A DNA stretch of 49,810 nucleotides from Bacilli bacterium (GTDB lineage Bacteria; Bacillota_I; Bacilli_A; RF39; UBA660). The DNA is taken from positions 1 to 49,810 of the forward strand of contig JAFXZI010000015.1 of assembly GCA_017541325.1 (NCBI GenBank), written 5' to 3'. A program made the translations under genes and the position numbers. The notes under the pieces were generated by a model. The model worked only from the letters and a program-made list of their open reading frames with translations. It did not search any database and was not told the DNA's origin. The stretch's first letter is position 1. Each line of letters starts with the position of its first letter. This document shows, piece by piece, positions 1 through 7,690 of the stretch.

Positions 1-621
1 AAAGCAGATGGAACATATGAAGAAAAGAATGATATGGCAATCGGAGTACTAAGAGAAGAAGACAATCCAACAACAGGAAGAGAAGAAATGGTAGTAATAG
101 GAGTAGTACTAGCATTAATAGTAGTAGTAGGATTTGTAATGATCAAAAACAGACAAACAAAATACTTAGTAATAACATTAGGAGCGTTATTAGTATTAGT
201 ACCAACAGTAAATGCATTAAAAGAAATCACAATTACAATGAATACAAAGATTGTTATTGAAAAAGAATCGGAGTTCTGTGTATATAAACCTAAATTATTA
301 AGAAGAGATGGTAATGATACAACTGAAGATGAAAATAGTAATATAAACTATTATAAATATACACCAGGAATGAAGTTTAGTGATTATGTAGCTAAGAATG
401 ATGATCTACCTCAAATTAATGAGTTTATTGAAGGTGGATGGGAACCAATAGATGCTTGCTATAATGCATTAGATGCGGATAATGCAACAGAAGAAGAATG
501 GGCTGCATGTGATGCATTAGCAGATGCTGCAGTTACTCAATATGAATCAAACGGAGATTTAATGAATGCTTTAATTAAACCAAAAACTGAAGGATGTTAC
601 GATTATCAAGAATTAGAATAA
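1..621 (+). CDS. NPxTG-type membrane surface protein, C-terminal part (5' end outside window)
   Basis: The reading frame is open from base 1, so the start lies to the left; the ATG at 34 is probably internal. What remains shows an NPTTG motif (bases 64-78), a hydrophobic helix, a short basic turn (KNRQTK), a second hydrophobic helix ending in VPTVNA, then a polar acidic C-terminal region of about 130 residues with four Cys. The same order (NPxTG, helix, basic turn, helix ending VPxxxNA, TI-rich strand, M-x-[FW]-x-[DE]-[YW] motif) occurs in the protein at 24316-25764, so the two are paralogues. NPxTG resembles a sortase signal, but two helices and an outside domain follow it, which ordinary sortase substrates lack. 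The VNA end of helix 2 looks like an internal signal-peptide cleavage site (inference). Function unknown. Confidence 0.7.
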   Translation, partial: KADGTYEEKNDMAIGVLREEDNPTTGREEMVVIGVVLALIVVVGFVMIKNRQTKYLVITLGALLVLVPTVNALKEITITMNTKIVIEKESEFCVYKPKLLRRDGNDTTEDENSNINYYKYTPGMKFSDYVAKNDDLPQINEFIEGGWEPIDACYNALDADNATEEEWAACDALADAAVTQYESNGDLMNALIKPKTEGCYDYQELE

Positions 622-649
622 AAGATATGTTTAAAACATATCTTTTTTA
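622..649 (+). terminator. Intrinsic terminator of the NPxTG protein gene
   Basis: Arms 622-630 and 636-644 pair perfectly around a 5-base loop and run into six T (643-648). It starts directly after the stop codon. Confidence 0.85.
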
Positions 650-662
650 TTTTGCTACTAAT

Positions 663-692
663 AAAAAAGTTAGGAATTTATCCTAACTTTTA
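663..692 (-). terminator. Intrinsic terminator of the GspE-like ATPase gene
   Basis: Arms 666-675 and 681-690 are perfect complements with a 5-base loop. On the minus strand the hairpin overlaps the ATPase stop codon and is followed by a T tract (complement of the A run 663-668). With the terminator at 622-649 it insulates two convergent genes. Confidence 0.8.
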
Positions 693-2573
693 TTCTATTG
701 GTATATTTTTTTCTTTGTCTCTTTCTATTTCTTCTTCAAGTTCTTTTTTTCTTTTCGTTTTTATAGTTTCGTCAACTATATCTTTAATAGATGGACCATC
801 ATTTGAATAAGCATCGATTAGATCAAGTAATTCTTTATAGTTAAATTCTGTATTGCTTAAATCTAAATAGTACTTATTATTTGTTAAATCATCATCTGCT
901 TGACCACCAAGAACATTATCTAATGAATTGTTTGGAATTAATTCTAATGTTTCATTTTCATCTATTTCTTCTTTTGGTGTTTCACCTATAATATCAGTAA
1001 TTTCTTCTTTAGCATTTTCCATGAAGTTACTTAACATATACTTACTTGCTCTCATATTAATTTCCATTTCTTCTTGTTCAGCTTTAATAGCTTGTTCTTC
1101 TTCTTCACGAAGTGCTTTGTTTTCTCTAAATAAGAAGTTTAAGAAGTTTGGATCACTATGATCAAGGTCTTTATTAAATTGTTTAAAGATTCTATCATGG
1201 ATAATAATATCTGTATTAAGAGTAGGTAAGTCATTTTCATCTTTAACATCAACATCGATAATATCGATTTCATCATCAAAGACATCATCAAAGTTGTTCC
1301 AGTCAATGTCTTCAGCATTATCATCATCGAATCCAAATTCGTCGACACCTTCCATACCAATATCACTACGAATTTCATTATCAAGGTCAACATCGATATC
1401 AACAACACGATATATTTCTTGGAATGTTGTATAACCAAGTAATACTTTTTCTAATGCATCTTGAAGTAGTGTAGTTGTATCTTCTCTTGCATATACTTCT
1501 TCACGTAATTGTTCTTTATCTACTGATTCATCAGAGATTTTATCACGTAATCTTTCAGATATATATAAAACTTCATGTAAAGCAATACGACCAGTAAATC
1601 CTTTGAAACATTCATCACATCCAACTGGTTCATATATTTCCTTTACCTTTTTATGAAGGACACGAGCAAACATATGTCTTTCATATTTAGTTGTACGTCT
1701 TAGTCTTTTACATTTAGGGCAAAGAGTTCTTGCAAGTTTTTGGGAAATAATTCCAGTAACAGAAGTTGCAATCATGTATCTTTCAACACCCATATCTATC
1801 AAACGCTCGATGGTAGCTAGAGAGTTGTTAGTATGGATAGTAGATAGAACCAAGTGTCCTGTAATAGATGCACGAACGGCGATTTGGGCAGTTTCTTCGT
1901 CACGCATCTCTCCGATAAGTATAATGTTAGGGTCTTGACGTAAGATAGAACGTAGAGCAGCAGCAAACGTCATACCGATTTCGCTATTTACTTGTACTTG
2001 GTTTACTCCTTCTATGTTCATCTCTATTGGGTCTTCTACAGTAATTATATTAGTTTCTTCCTTATTTAAAGCTTGTAACATTGAATAAGTAGTAGTAGAT
2101 TTACCAGAACCAGTAGCTCCAGTAACTAGAATGATACCGTTAGGTACAGCTAACATCTTTTCAATTTTTTTAAAGTTTTTAGGAGAAAATCCTAAAGACT
2201 CAAGTCCACTTAATCCTTTTTGGAAGTCCAAAATACGGATAACGCATTTTTCACCTTCATTTGTAGGTAGAATAGATACACGCATATCTAGATCTCTACC
2301 TCCGATACGTCCTTTAATAGCACCATCTTGTGGAAGACGAGTCTCTGTAATGTTCATTGCAGAAACAAGTTTTATTCTTGTGATTAGGTTCCTTTCATAT
2401 ACTTTAGGAACTAGAGAATGGTTATGAAGATCTCCATCAAATCTCATCCTAATCATTAGTGCATCTTCTAAAGGGTCGAAGTGAATATCGCTGGCCTTAT
2501 GTTGAGCTGCATATAATATAATTTGATTTACAATGTCTACTATCGGTACTTTCGCGAAATCATACTCTACCAT
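690..2573 (-). CDS. GspE/PilB-family type IV pilus/type II secretion ATPase with acidic C-terminal extension
   Basis: Secretion/pilus assembly ATPase of 627 residues. Residues 1-395 form the GspE core: SDIHFDP motif (28-34), Walker A GATGSGKST (152-160), Asp box with VEDPIE (179-184), Walker B region IILIGEMRDEET (217-228), His box with STIHTN (244-249), and two Cys pairs CPKC (285-288) and CDEC (319-322) forming the usual zinc site. The long N-terminal N1 domain of many PilB/GspE proteins is absent. After about residue 395 comes a 230-residue, Asp/Glu-rich tail without a recognisable fold. The gene is divergent from two prepilin-like genes (2669, 3227), so it probably powers assembly of that pseudopilus. 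No GspF/PilC platform protein or prepilin peptidase is in the window. Start ATG at 2573 has an AGGGG about 12 bases upstream. Confidence 0.93.
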   Translation of the reverse strand: MVEYDFAKVPIVDIVNQIILYAAQHKASDIHFDPLEDALMIRMRFDGDLHNHSLVPKVYERNLITRIKLVSAMNITETRLPQDGAIKGRIGGRDLDMRVSILPTNEGEKCVIRILDFQKGLSGLESLGFSPKNFKKIEKMLAVPNGIILVTGATGSGKSTTTYSMLQALNKEETNIITVEDPIEMNIEGVNQVQVNSEIGMTFAAALRSILRQDPNIILIGEMRDEETAQIAVRASITGHLVLSTIHTNNSLATIERLIDMGVERYMIATSVTGIISQKLARTLCPKCKRLRRTTKYERHMFARVLHKKVKEIYEPVGCDECFKGFTGRIALHEVLYISERLRDKISDESVDKEQLREEVYAREDTTTLLQDALEKVLLGYTTFQEIYRVVDIDVDLDNEIRSDIGMEGVDEFGFDDDNAEDIDWNNFDDVFDDEIDIIDVDVKDENDLPTLNTDIIIHDRIFKQFNKDLDHSDPNFLNFLFRENKALREEEEQAIKAEQEEMEINMRASKYMLSNFMENAKEEITDIIGETPKEEIDENETLELIPNNSLDNVLGGQADDDLTNNKYYLDLSNTEFNYKELLDLIDAYSNDGPSIKDIVDETIKTKRKKELEEEIERDKEKNIPIE

Positions 2574-2668
2574 ACATTTTTGCCCCTTTTTAAACTTTGT
2601 CTAGTTTTTTATTCTAATTTATTATATAATACTTTTATGAGATAATCAATAAAGGTATGTGATAAAAA
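2574..2668. promoter_or_regulatory. Divergent promoter region, pilus ATPase / prepilins
   Basis: The palindrome ATTATATAAT at 2621-2630 offers a TATAAT box on both strands, so the ATPase and the prepilin genes may share one RNA polymerase site. No clear -35 box was found on either side. Confidence 0.4.
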
Positions 2669-3214
2669 ATGAAAAAAAATAATAATAAGGGGTTTGTATT
2701 AGCCGAGGCAATTATCGTAGGGGTATTTATCTTAAGCCTATTTACCTTTTTATTTGTAAATATAGTTCCTTTAATTGGTAAATATGAAGCAGTAAAGCAA
2801 TATGATACAATTGATGCAGTATATAATGCTAATATGGTTAGAATGGTTATGCTTGAAAATACTAATGCCAATTCATTCTTTCCAACAGGAAGTGCAAAGT
2901 ATGTAAAATATTCTGCTGAATCATTTTGTAATAAATTAAAAAATGATGGTGAAGATGTTAATAGTCAACCATTCTGCAAAAAACTATTAAGTAAAACTTA
3001 CTTAGATGTAAGTAATGTAATAGTAACTAGTTTTAGATTAAGTGAACTAAAAAATGTAGTAAAAACATCTGCTGACTTCTCAAGAGCAGAAAGAGAGTAT
3101 ATATTAAGTTTAGATAATTATACACAACCAACAAATGCAGCTTTTAATAATTATCATAGAATTATAGTAGAATTTAATGATGGTAGTTTTGCCAATTTAG
3201 AAATTAAGAAATAA
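2669..3214 (+). CDS. Type IV prepilin-like protein (pseudopilin)
   Basis: 181 residues. The N-terminus has a short basic leader (MKKNNNK), then G8 followed by FVLAE and a hydrophobic stretch to about residue 30. This is the class of signal cut by prepilin peptidase after Gly, with Glu at mature position 5, as required for type IV pilins and pseudopilins. The rest is a soluble domain with two Cys (in SFCNKL and PFCKKL) that could form a disulfide. The gene opens a two-gene prepilin unit opposite the assembly ATPase; 12 bases separate it from the next start. It may be a minor pilin of a type IV or competence-like pilus; the soluble domain matches no subfamily I can name. An upstream AAAGG is weak, but the leader decides the start. 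Confidence 0.8.
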   Translation: MKKNNNKGFVLAEAIIVGVFILSLFTFLFVNIVPLIGKYEAVKQYDTIDAVYNANMVRMVMLENTNANSFFPTGSAKYVKYSAESFCNKLKNDGEDVNSQPFCKKLLSKTYLDVSNVIVTSFRLSELKNVVKTSADFSRAEREYILSLDNYTQPTNAAFNNYHRIIVEFNDGSFANLEIKK

Positions 3215-3226
3215 AGAGGTATGAAT

Positions 3227-4513
3227 ATGAAGGGACTTAATAATCAAAGTGGATTTACAATAATTGAATTGATACTAAGCTTTGTTTTTGTATTTACTAT
3301 AGCTTTTTCTATGTATCAATTAGTATTTAATTATAAAGAGAAAAGAGATCAAGAATCAATTGCACAGACTATGACTGATTATAAAAATGAAGTTACTCTT
3401 GCAATACAAAGAGATATTTCTGATAGATCATTAAAAAGTATAGATTATTGTACAACTGGTTCTACTTTAATACCTAAATGCTTAGAATTATATTTTAATG
3501 ATGGAACTAAAAAACAATTATCTGTAGAGACTGAATCTATTGATTATGATGGTGAAGAAGTAGAGACAAATTATATTAAATATGGATCAGTAAATTATAA
3601 GAATGATGAAGCATTACTTGTAACTTTCTCAGCTAATTATATGCTTTATAAGACATATCAAGAAGATAATTTAGGTGAAAATGTAATAATATATAAAATA
3701 GCAATTCCTATTTATCATAATGATTTAGGAGATGAAGACTTTGGTATATATGTAAATGCTATTGGATATAATTATGATGCTACGAAAGTAGATGGAGATG
3801 CAACCGGTGGAATTCCAGTAGGAGTACAAACTGCAGAAGGAAGACAATTTAAAGCAGAATATCATATGAAATGTATTACAAATAACTTTTCAAGAACAGA
3901 TCTTTATAAACAAACAATGATTATTAGATTTAAAGTGGGGGATTTAAATAAAGCAAAAGGATCTCACCTATTAGGTAATTTAAATAATAATGGTGCAGCT
4001 TTAACTATAGATAATAAAGGAAGAGTATGTTATAGTGCCTTTTTAAAGAGTACAGAAACAGAAAAACCAGTTCTTCATAAACTATGTTCAGGTGAGTCTT
4101 ATGTTGCAGCCAATACATGGTATACAGTAGTGGGTGGTTTCAAAAGTAATGCATCAGCATCAAATACTACTAGTACTGGATATAGTGAATACTTATCTGT
4201 AAACAATAATGAATTTAATTCACCAAGTACAGCAGGAAGTGGTTTTGCAAATTATAGAATAAGTGGTTCTAATATAAACTATTCAGTTGGAGTAGAACCA
4301 GGAAATGTAATAAATCTTGCTTTCTTTGATGGTATAGTTCAAGATGTAGCTTTATATAATGGAATAGCACCTACTGATGGAAATCCTTCAGGACTAGGAA
4401 ATGGTTCTGTTCCAATAAAAACACTTATTGAAACGTCATTTGGAACTACTGGTAAAGTATTCCATTATGACTTTACTGATACTTCAGTATATGCAAATTT
4501 TTGCTTAGATTAA
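3227..4513 (+). CDS. Prepilin-like protein fused to a LamG-like domain
   Basis: 428 residues from ATG 3227, chosen over ATG 3221 because the AGAGG at 3215-3219 is 7 bases away from it. Residues 1-30 are a classic type IV prepilin signal: G9 followed by FTIIEL, with Glu at mature position 5, then a hydrophobic helix. Residues about 40-190 are the pilin soluble part. From about residue 200 there is a beta-rich domain with the rhythm of the laminin-G/concanavalin fold (NTWYTVVGGF, INLAFFDGIVQDVALYNG). LamG domains usually bind glycans or proteins, so this protein may sit at a pilus tip as an adhesin (inference). It has many Asn, Ser, Gly and Thr, like exported surface proteins. Probably cotranscribed with 2669-3214. 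Prepilin confidence is high, LamG moderate. Confidence 0.8.
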   Translation: MKGLNNQSGFTIIELILSFVFVFTIAFSMYQLVFNYKEKRDQESIAQTMTDYKNEVTLAIQRDISDRSLKSIDYCTTGSTLIPKCLELYFNDGTKKQLSVETESIDYDGEEVETNYIKYGSVNYKNDEALLVTFSANYMLYKTYQEDNLGENVIIYKIAIPIYHNDLGDEDFGIYVNAIGYNYDATKVDGDATGGIPVGVQTAEGRQFKAEYHMKCITNNFSRTDLYKQTMIIRFKVGDLNKAKGSHLLGNLNNNGAALTIDNKGRVCYSAFLKSTETEKPVLHKLCSGESYVAANTWYTVVGGFKSNASASNTTSTGYSEYLSVNNNEFNSPSTAGSGFANYRISGSNINYSVGVEPGNVINLAFFDGIVQDVALYNGIAPTDGNPSGLGNGSVPIKTLIETSFGTTGKVFHYDFTDTSVYANFCLD

Positions 4514-4538
4514 GAATACTAATGTATTCTTTTTTTAT
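4513..4538 (+). terminator. Intrinsic terminator after the prepilin-LamG gene
   Basis: Arms 4513-4519 and 4524-4530 (AGAATAC / GTATTCT) with a 4-base loop, followed by eight T. Confidence 0.8.
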
Positions 4539-4541
4539 TTT

Positions 4542-4550
4542 TGCTATAAT
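4542..4550 (+). promoter_or_regulatory. Extended -10 promoter of the PDZ protease gene
   Basis: TGCTATAAT lies 15 bases before the ATG and directly behind the preceding terminator's T tract. GGTGAT serves as the ribosome-binding site. No -35 hexamer is visible. Confidence 0.6.
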
Positions 4551-4565
4551 TATTTTGGTGATAAT

Positions 4566-5594
4566 ATGAAAGCATTTAAACGATTCGGAAAAAATATCAT
4601 TAATTTTATTGATGAAAATATAAAAGAATTAATATTTATTCTTGGAGTATATGTTGTTTTAACTTATCAATTACCATATTTTATTCTAGTATCAGGAGGT
4701 ACTATAGCAGTTGATGATAGGGTTGAAATAGAAGAAGAATACTCCCAAGATGGTAGTTTTAATTTAGCATATGTAGATCAGATTAATGCTACATTACCTA
4801 CGTATTTATTATCTAAAGTTATAAAGTCTTGGACAGTATATAGTGTAAGTGATTATACATATGATGATGAAGAAGACGAAAGAGAAGTAGATTTAAGAGA
4901 TAATATGGAATTAAATAGTTCTATTCAGTCTGCAGTAAAAGTTGCTTATTTAGAAGCAGGTAAAGAATTTAATATAGATGAATATCATCACTATATATAT
5001 TATGTAGACGAATCTATTAAAGATAGTGGACTATTAGTTGGTGATGAAATATTAAGTATCAACAATAAAGAATTTACTGATTTAGATGAATTTAAAAAAG
5101 AGATAAATAATCAAGAAGTTGGAGATAAAGTACTAATTAAATATAAAAGAAATAAGAAAATAAAAGAAAAAGAACTTGTAGTTAGAAAAGAAAGTGATCG
5201 TAAAATAGTAGGACTTATGGTACTTACTTTATATGACTATGAAACTAAACCTAAAATATCTTTTAAATTTCAAGATAGAGAAGGAGGTTCAAGTGGTGGT
5301 TTAACTCTTGCTCTTGCTATCTATAATAAACTTATTGAAGAAGATATTACACATGGATATAAAATAGTTGGTACAGGAACAATTGATGAAGATGGTAATG
5401 TTGGAGAAATAGGTGGAGTTACATATAAATTAAAAGGTGCAGTTAAGAAAAAAGCAGATATATTTATAGTACCTAATGGTGATAATTATAAAGAAGCAAA
5501 AGAAGAACAAGAAAAACATAATTATAAGATAGATATTATAGGAGTAGACACTTTTAGTGATGCTGTAAATGAATTAAAAAATTATAAGAAATAG
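4566..5594 (+). CDS. PDZ-domain Lon-like (S16) membrane protease, YlbL/SepM type
   Basis: 342 residues. Residues about 22-42 form a single transmembrane anchor. A PDZ-like segment follows (about 150-210: SGLLVGDEILSINNKEFTDL), then a Lon-type proteolytic domain. The catalytic Ser is in GGSSGGLTLAL (about 240-250) and the catalytic Lys in the YKLKGAVKKKADIFIVP region (about 285-300). Known members (YlbL in Bacillus, SepM in streptococci) cut extracellular or membrane substrates; SepM matures competence peptides. The catalytic domain would lie outside the cell. Eight bases separate it from ispH, so the two are probably cotranscribed from the promoter at 4542. Its substrate cannot be read from the sequence. 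Confidence 0.88.
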   Translation: MKAFKRFGKNIINFIDENIKELIFILGVYVVLTYQLPYFILVSGGTIAVDDRVEIEEEYSQDGSFNLAYVDQINATLPTYLLSKVIKSWTVYSVSDYTYDDEEDEREVDLRDNMELNSSIQSAVKVAYLEAGKEFNIDEYHHYIYYVDESIKDSGLLVGDEILSINNKEFTDLDEFKKEINNQEVGDKVLIKYKRNKKIKEKELVVRKESDRKIVGLMVLTLYDYETKPKISFKFQDREGGSSGGLTLALAIYNKLIEEDITHGYKIVGTGTIDEDGNVGEIGGVTYKLKGAVKKKADIFIVPNGDNYKEAKEEQEKHNYKIDIIGVDTFSDAVNELKNYKK

Positions 5595-5601
5595 GTGTAA
5601 T

Positions 5602-6438
5602 ATGGAAATAATAGTAGGTAAAACAGCTGGTTTTTGTGGAGGAGTAAAATTATCAGTAGATAAAACAAAAGAATTACTTAATAGTAACAGTAATTATTAT
5701 TGTTTAGGAGAATTAGTTCATAATAATGAAGTAATAACTGAACTTGAAGATAAAGGTCTTAAAATAGTTAATTCATTAGATGAAGTAGATGATAACTCTA
5801 CTGTAATTGTAAGAGCTCATGGTATTGCTAAAGAAGTATATGAAGAAGCTGAAAGAAGAGGAATTAATTTAATTGATTTAACTTGTCCTAAAGTATTAAG
5901 AATACATGAATTAGTAAAAAAAGATAATAGTCTTATTCTTCTTTTTGGTAAAATTGATCATCCAGAAATAATTGGTACGATTAGTTTTTGTAATAATGGG
6001 ATAGTAGTAGATAGTACTGATGATTTAGATAAAGTAATATCTTATATTAAGAATAATAATATTAAAGAAGTATCAGTATATACTCAAACTACTTACTCTC
6101 TAGATAAATATAATGAATTAATTAATTATTTAGAAGAAAGATTAACTGATATAAAACTAAATATAAATAATAATATATGTGATGCAACACGTACAAGACA
6201 AAGTGAAACAAGAGAATTAGCTGGTAAAGTAGATTTAATGATTATAATAGGTGGTAAGAATAGTTCTAATACTAAAAAGTTATATGAAATAGCAAGTTCT
6301 ATAACTAAAACCTATATAATTGAAACTATTAAAGATTTAAAAGATAAAGATATTAATTTTAATAAAATAGGTATTATGGCAGGAGCATCTACTCCTAAAA
6401 GTAGTATTGATGAATGTATTAATTTTTTGAAAGGATAA
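5602..6438 (+). CDS. ispH: 4-hydroxy-3-methylbut-2-enyl diphosphate reductase
   Basis: IspH makes IPP and DMAPP in the last step of the MEP isoprenoid pathway, using a cubane iron-sulfur cluster. 278 residues, normal for the short bacterial form. The three cluster cysteines are C12 (GFCGGV), C95 (DLTCPKV) and C193 (NICDAT). Substrate-binding motifs are also present: LVHNNEV, VRAHG, the TQTT segment and GGKNSSNTKKL. It lies 8 bases after the protease stop and ends in a terminator. Its presence implies the MEP rather than the mevalonate route and undecaprenyl-phosphate synthesis for a cell wall. Confidence 0.96.
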   Translation: MEIIVGKTAGFCGGVKLSVDKTKELLNSNSNYYCLGELVHNNEVITELEDKGLKIVNSLDEVDDNSTVIVRAHGIAKEVYEEAERRGINLIDLTCPKVLRIHELVKKDNSLILLFGKIDHPEIIGTISFCNNGIVVDSTDDLDKVISYIKNNNIKEVSVYTQTTYSLDKYNELINYLEERLTDIKLNINNNICDATRTRQSETRELAGKVDLMIIIGGKNSSNTKKLYEIASSITKTYIIETIKDLKDKDINFNKIGIMAGASTPKSSIDECINFLKG

Positions 6439-6442
6439 AAAT

Positions 6443-6467
6443 AAAAGACACTTAGGTGTCTTTTTTT
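6443..6467. terminator. Terminator between ispH and the convergent transglycosylase gene
   Basis: AAAAGACAC (6443-6451) pairs with GTGTCTTTT (6456-6464) around a 4-base loop. Seven T follow on the plus strand; the minus strand carries a shorter T run, so it may serve both genes. Confidence 0.8.
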
Positions 6468-7581
6468 ATACTTGATTAGTTTTTTCGTGGTCTTTATGAA
6501 TAGTTAAGTTAATTGTACCTTCTTCTGTCTCTACGGATAATTCTTCATCATCTGGTAGAAATTTAAATACGTTTTCAACGTATTCTGGATCTCCTACAGA
6601 AACATAATTTCTATAATTTAACCATTCATTATAAGTAGGATTATTAATTATATAGTCAACACTTACTCCTTCTTCTTGCGAACAAGCGTTGAGTACTGTT
6701 CTCATATTTCCTGGTCCAAAATTATATGCTTGAAGAGCAAGAGGAATATTTCCATCATACATACTTAAACAATCTGCCCAAATCATTGCTCCATATCTAA
6801 TATTAGTCTCTAAATCTTGTAATGATTCCTCTGTAACTGTAAATCTATCATATTCTCCAGTTTCAAAGTTATATGCATGTACTTCGTTTCCAATATGAAC
6901 AGATTTTTCAATTTGCATTATTCCTTCCGCAGGACCATTACCTATATTGTCATAGTGATTACCCGCACTTTCTTGAGCAGCGATTGCTATTAATAAATCA
7001 GGATCAACTCCATACATTTCTCCATATTTATTAAATAATTCTTGATATTGCATAGCGTTTTCAATACATTCTGGATCTCCACTTCCAATTGATTCATAAG
7101 AAAATGTATCAGCATTTTTATCAACTTCATTAAGTACTATTGGTGTTTGATATGTAATATCATCAGGAACTGTATAGTAATCATCTAATTCACTAGATAT
7201 TGTTGGTTCACTTGATAAATCAACATCTTTGTCTGAATGATTTGAAAATGCTACTGCACCAGATATAGTCATAGCAGCAGCAACTACAATAGCGGTAGCT
7301 TTAGGATATGCTTTAGCAAGTGCAAATGGTATTTTTGGTAAATTATAAATAATTAATCTAATTTTATTTTTTCTAATGTATGAATCGTATTCTTTAATTA
7401 TAGAATTTGTTCTTGTTCTAACAAGTCCTTCATCATCGATTCTTGCATTTAAATCTTCAGCAATACTTATTAATTCTCGCAAGTTTTTCTTATTTCTAAC
7501 TGTTTTAACCAAACCATTTTCATAGATTCTAGCAAATAGTCCGTTTTCATCTTCAAAGAATTGTATTTTTTTTCTATTCAT
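6466..7581 (-). CDS. Membrane-anchored lytic transglycosylase (SLT fold)
   Basis: 371 residues. Residues 1-90 are basic and have no signal peptide; a hydrophobic segment lies at about 94-112; then comes a polar linker and, from about 175, a lysozyme-like transglycosylase domain. The catalytic Glu is E204 in AAQESAGN, followed by GIMQIE (220-225) and ALQAYNFGPG. Such enzymes cleave peptidoglycan glycan strands non-hydrolytically during wall remodelling or insertion of large machines. The topology (about 90 residues inside, catalytic domain outside) is unusual, since most are secreted or lipoproteins. The cytoplasmic segment has two similar stretches (NGLFARIYENGLVKTVRN and DEGLVRTRTN), perhaps a small repeat. 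On the minus strand AGGAA precedes the start. Confidence 0.88.
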   Translation of the reverse strand: MNRKKIQFFEDENGLFARIYENGLVKTVRNKKNLRELISIAEDLNARIDDEGLVRTRTNSIIKEYDSYIRKNKIRLIIYNLPKIPFALAKAYPKATAIVVAAAMTISGAVAFSNHSDKDVDLSSEPTISSELDDYYTVPDDITYQTPIVLNEVDKNADTFSYESIGSGDPECIENAMQYQELFNKYGEMYGVDPDLLIAIAAQESAGNHYDNIGNGPAEGIMQIEKSVHIGNEVHAYNFETGEYDRFTVTEESLQDLETNIRYGAMIWADCLSMYDGNIPLALQAYNFGPGNMRTVLNACSQEEGVSVDYIINNPTYNEWLNYRNYVSVGDPEYVENVFKFLPDDEELSVETEEGTINLTIHKDHEKTNQV

Positions 7582-7690
7582 ATTTTCACGTTCCTATCTA
7601 AATTAAATCTAGCACATAATGTATTTTTATTCAAAAATATTTACAATTATCATGTAAAATAATATATAATATATAACTAAGGGTGATTGT
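7582..7690. promoter_or_regulatory. Divergent promoter region, transglycosylase / mutS
   Basis: Plus strand: TTTACA at 7640-7645 with TATAAT at 7665-7670 (spacing 19; an overlapping TATATA gives 17). Minus strand: TTGTAA, 17 bases, TACATT. TTTACA...TGTAAA forms an inverted repeat over the mutS -35 region, which could be an operator or chance in AT-rich DNA. Confidence 0.45.
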
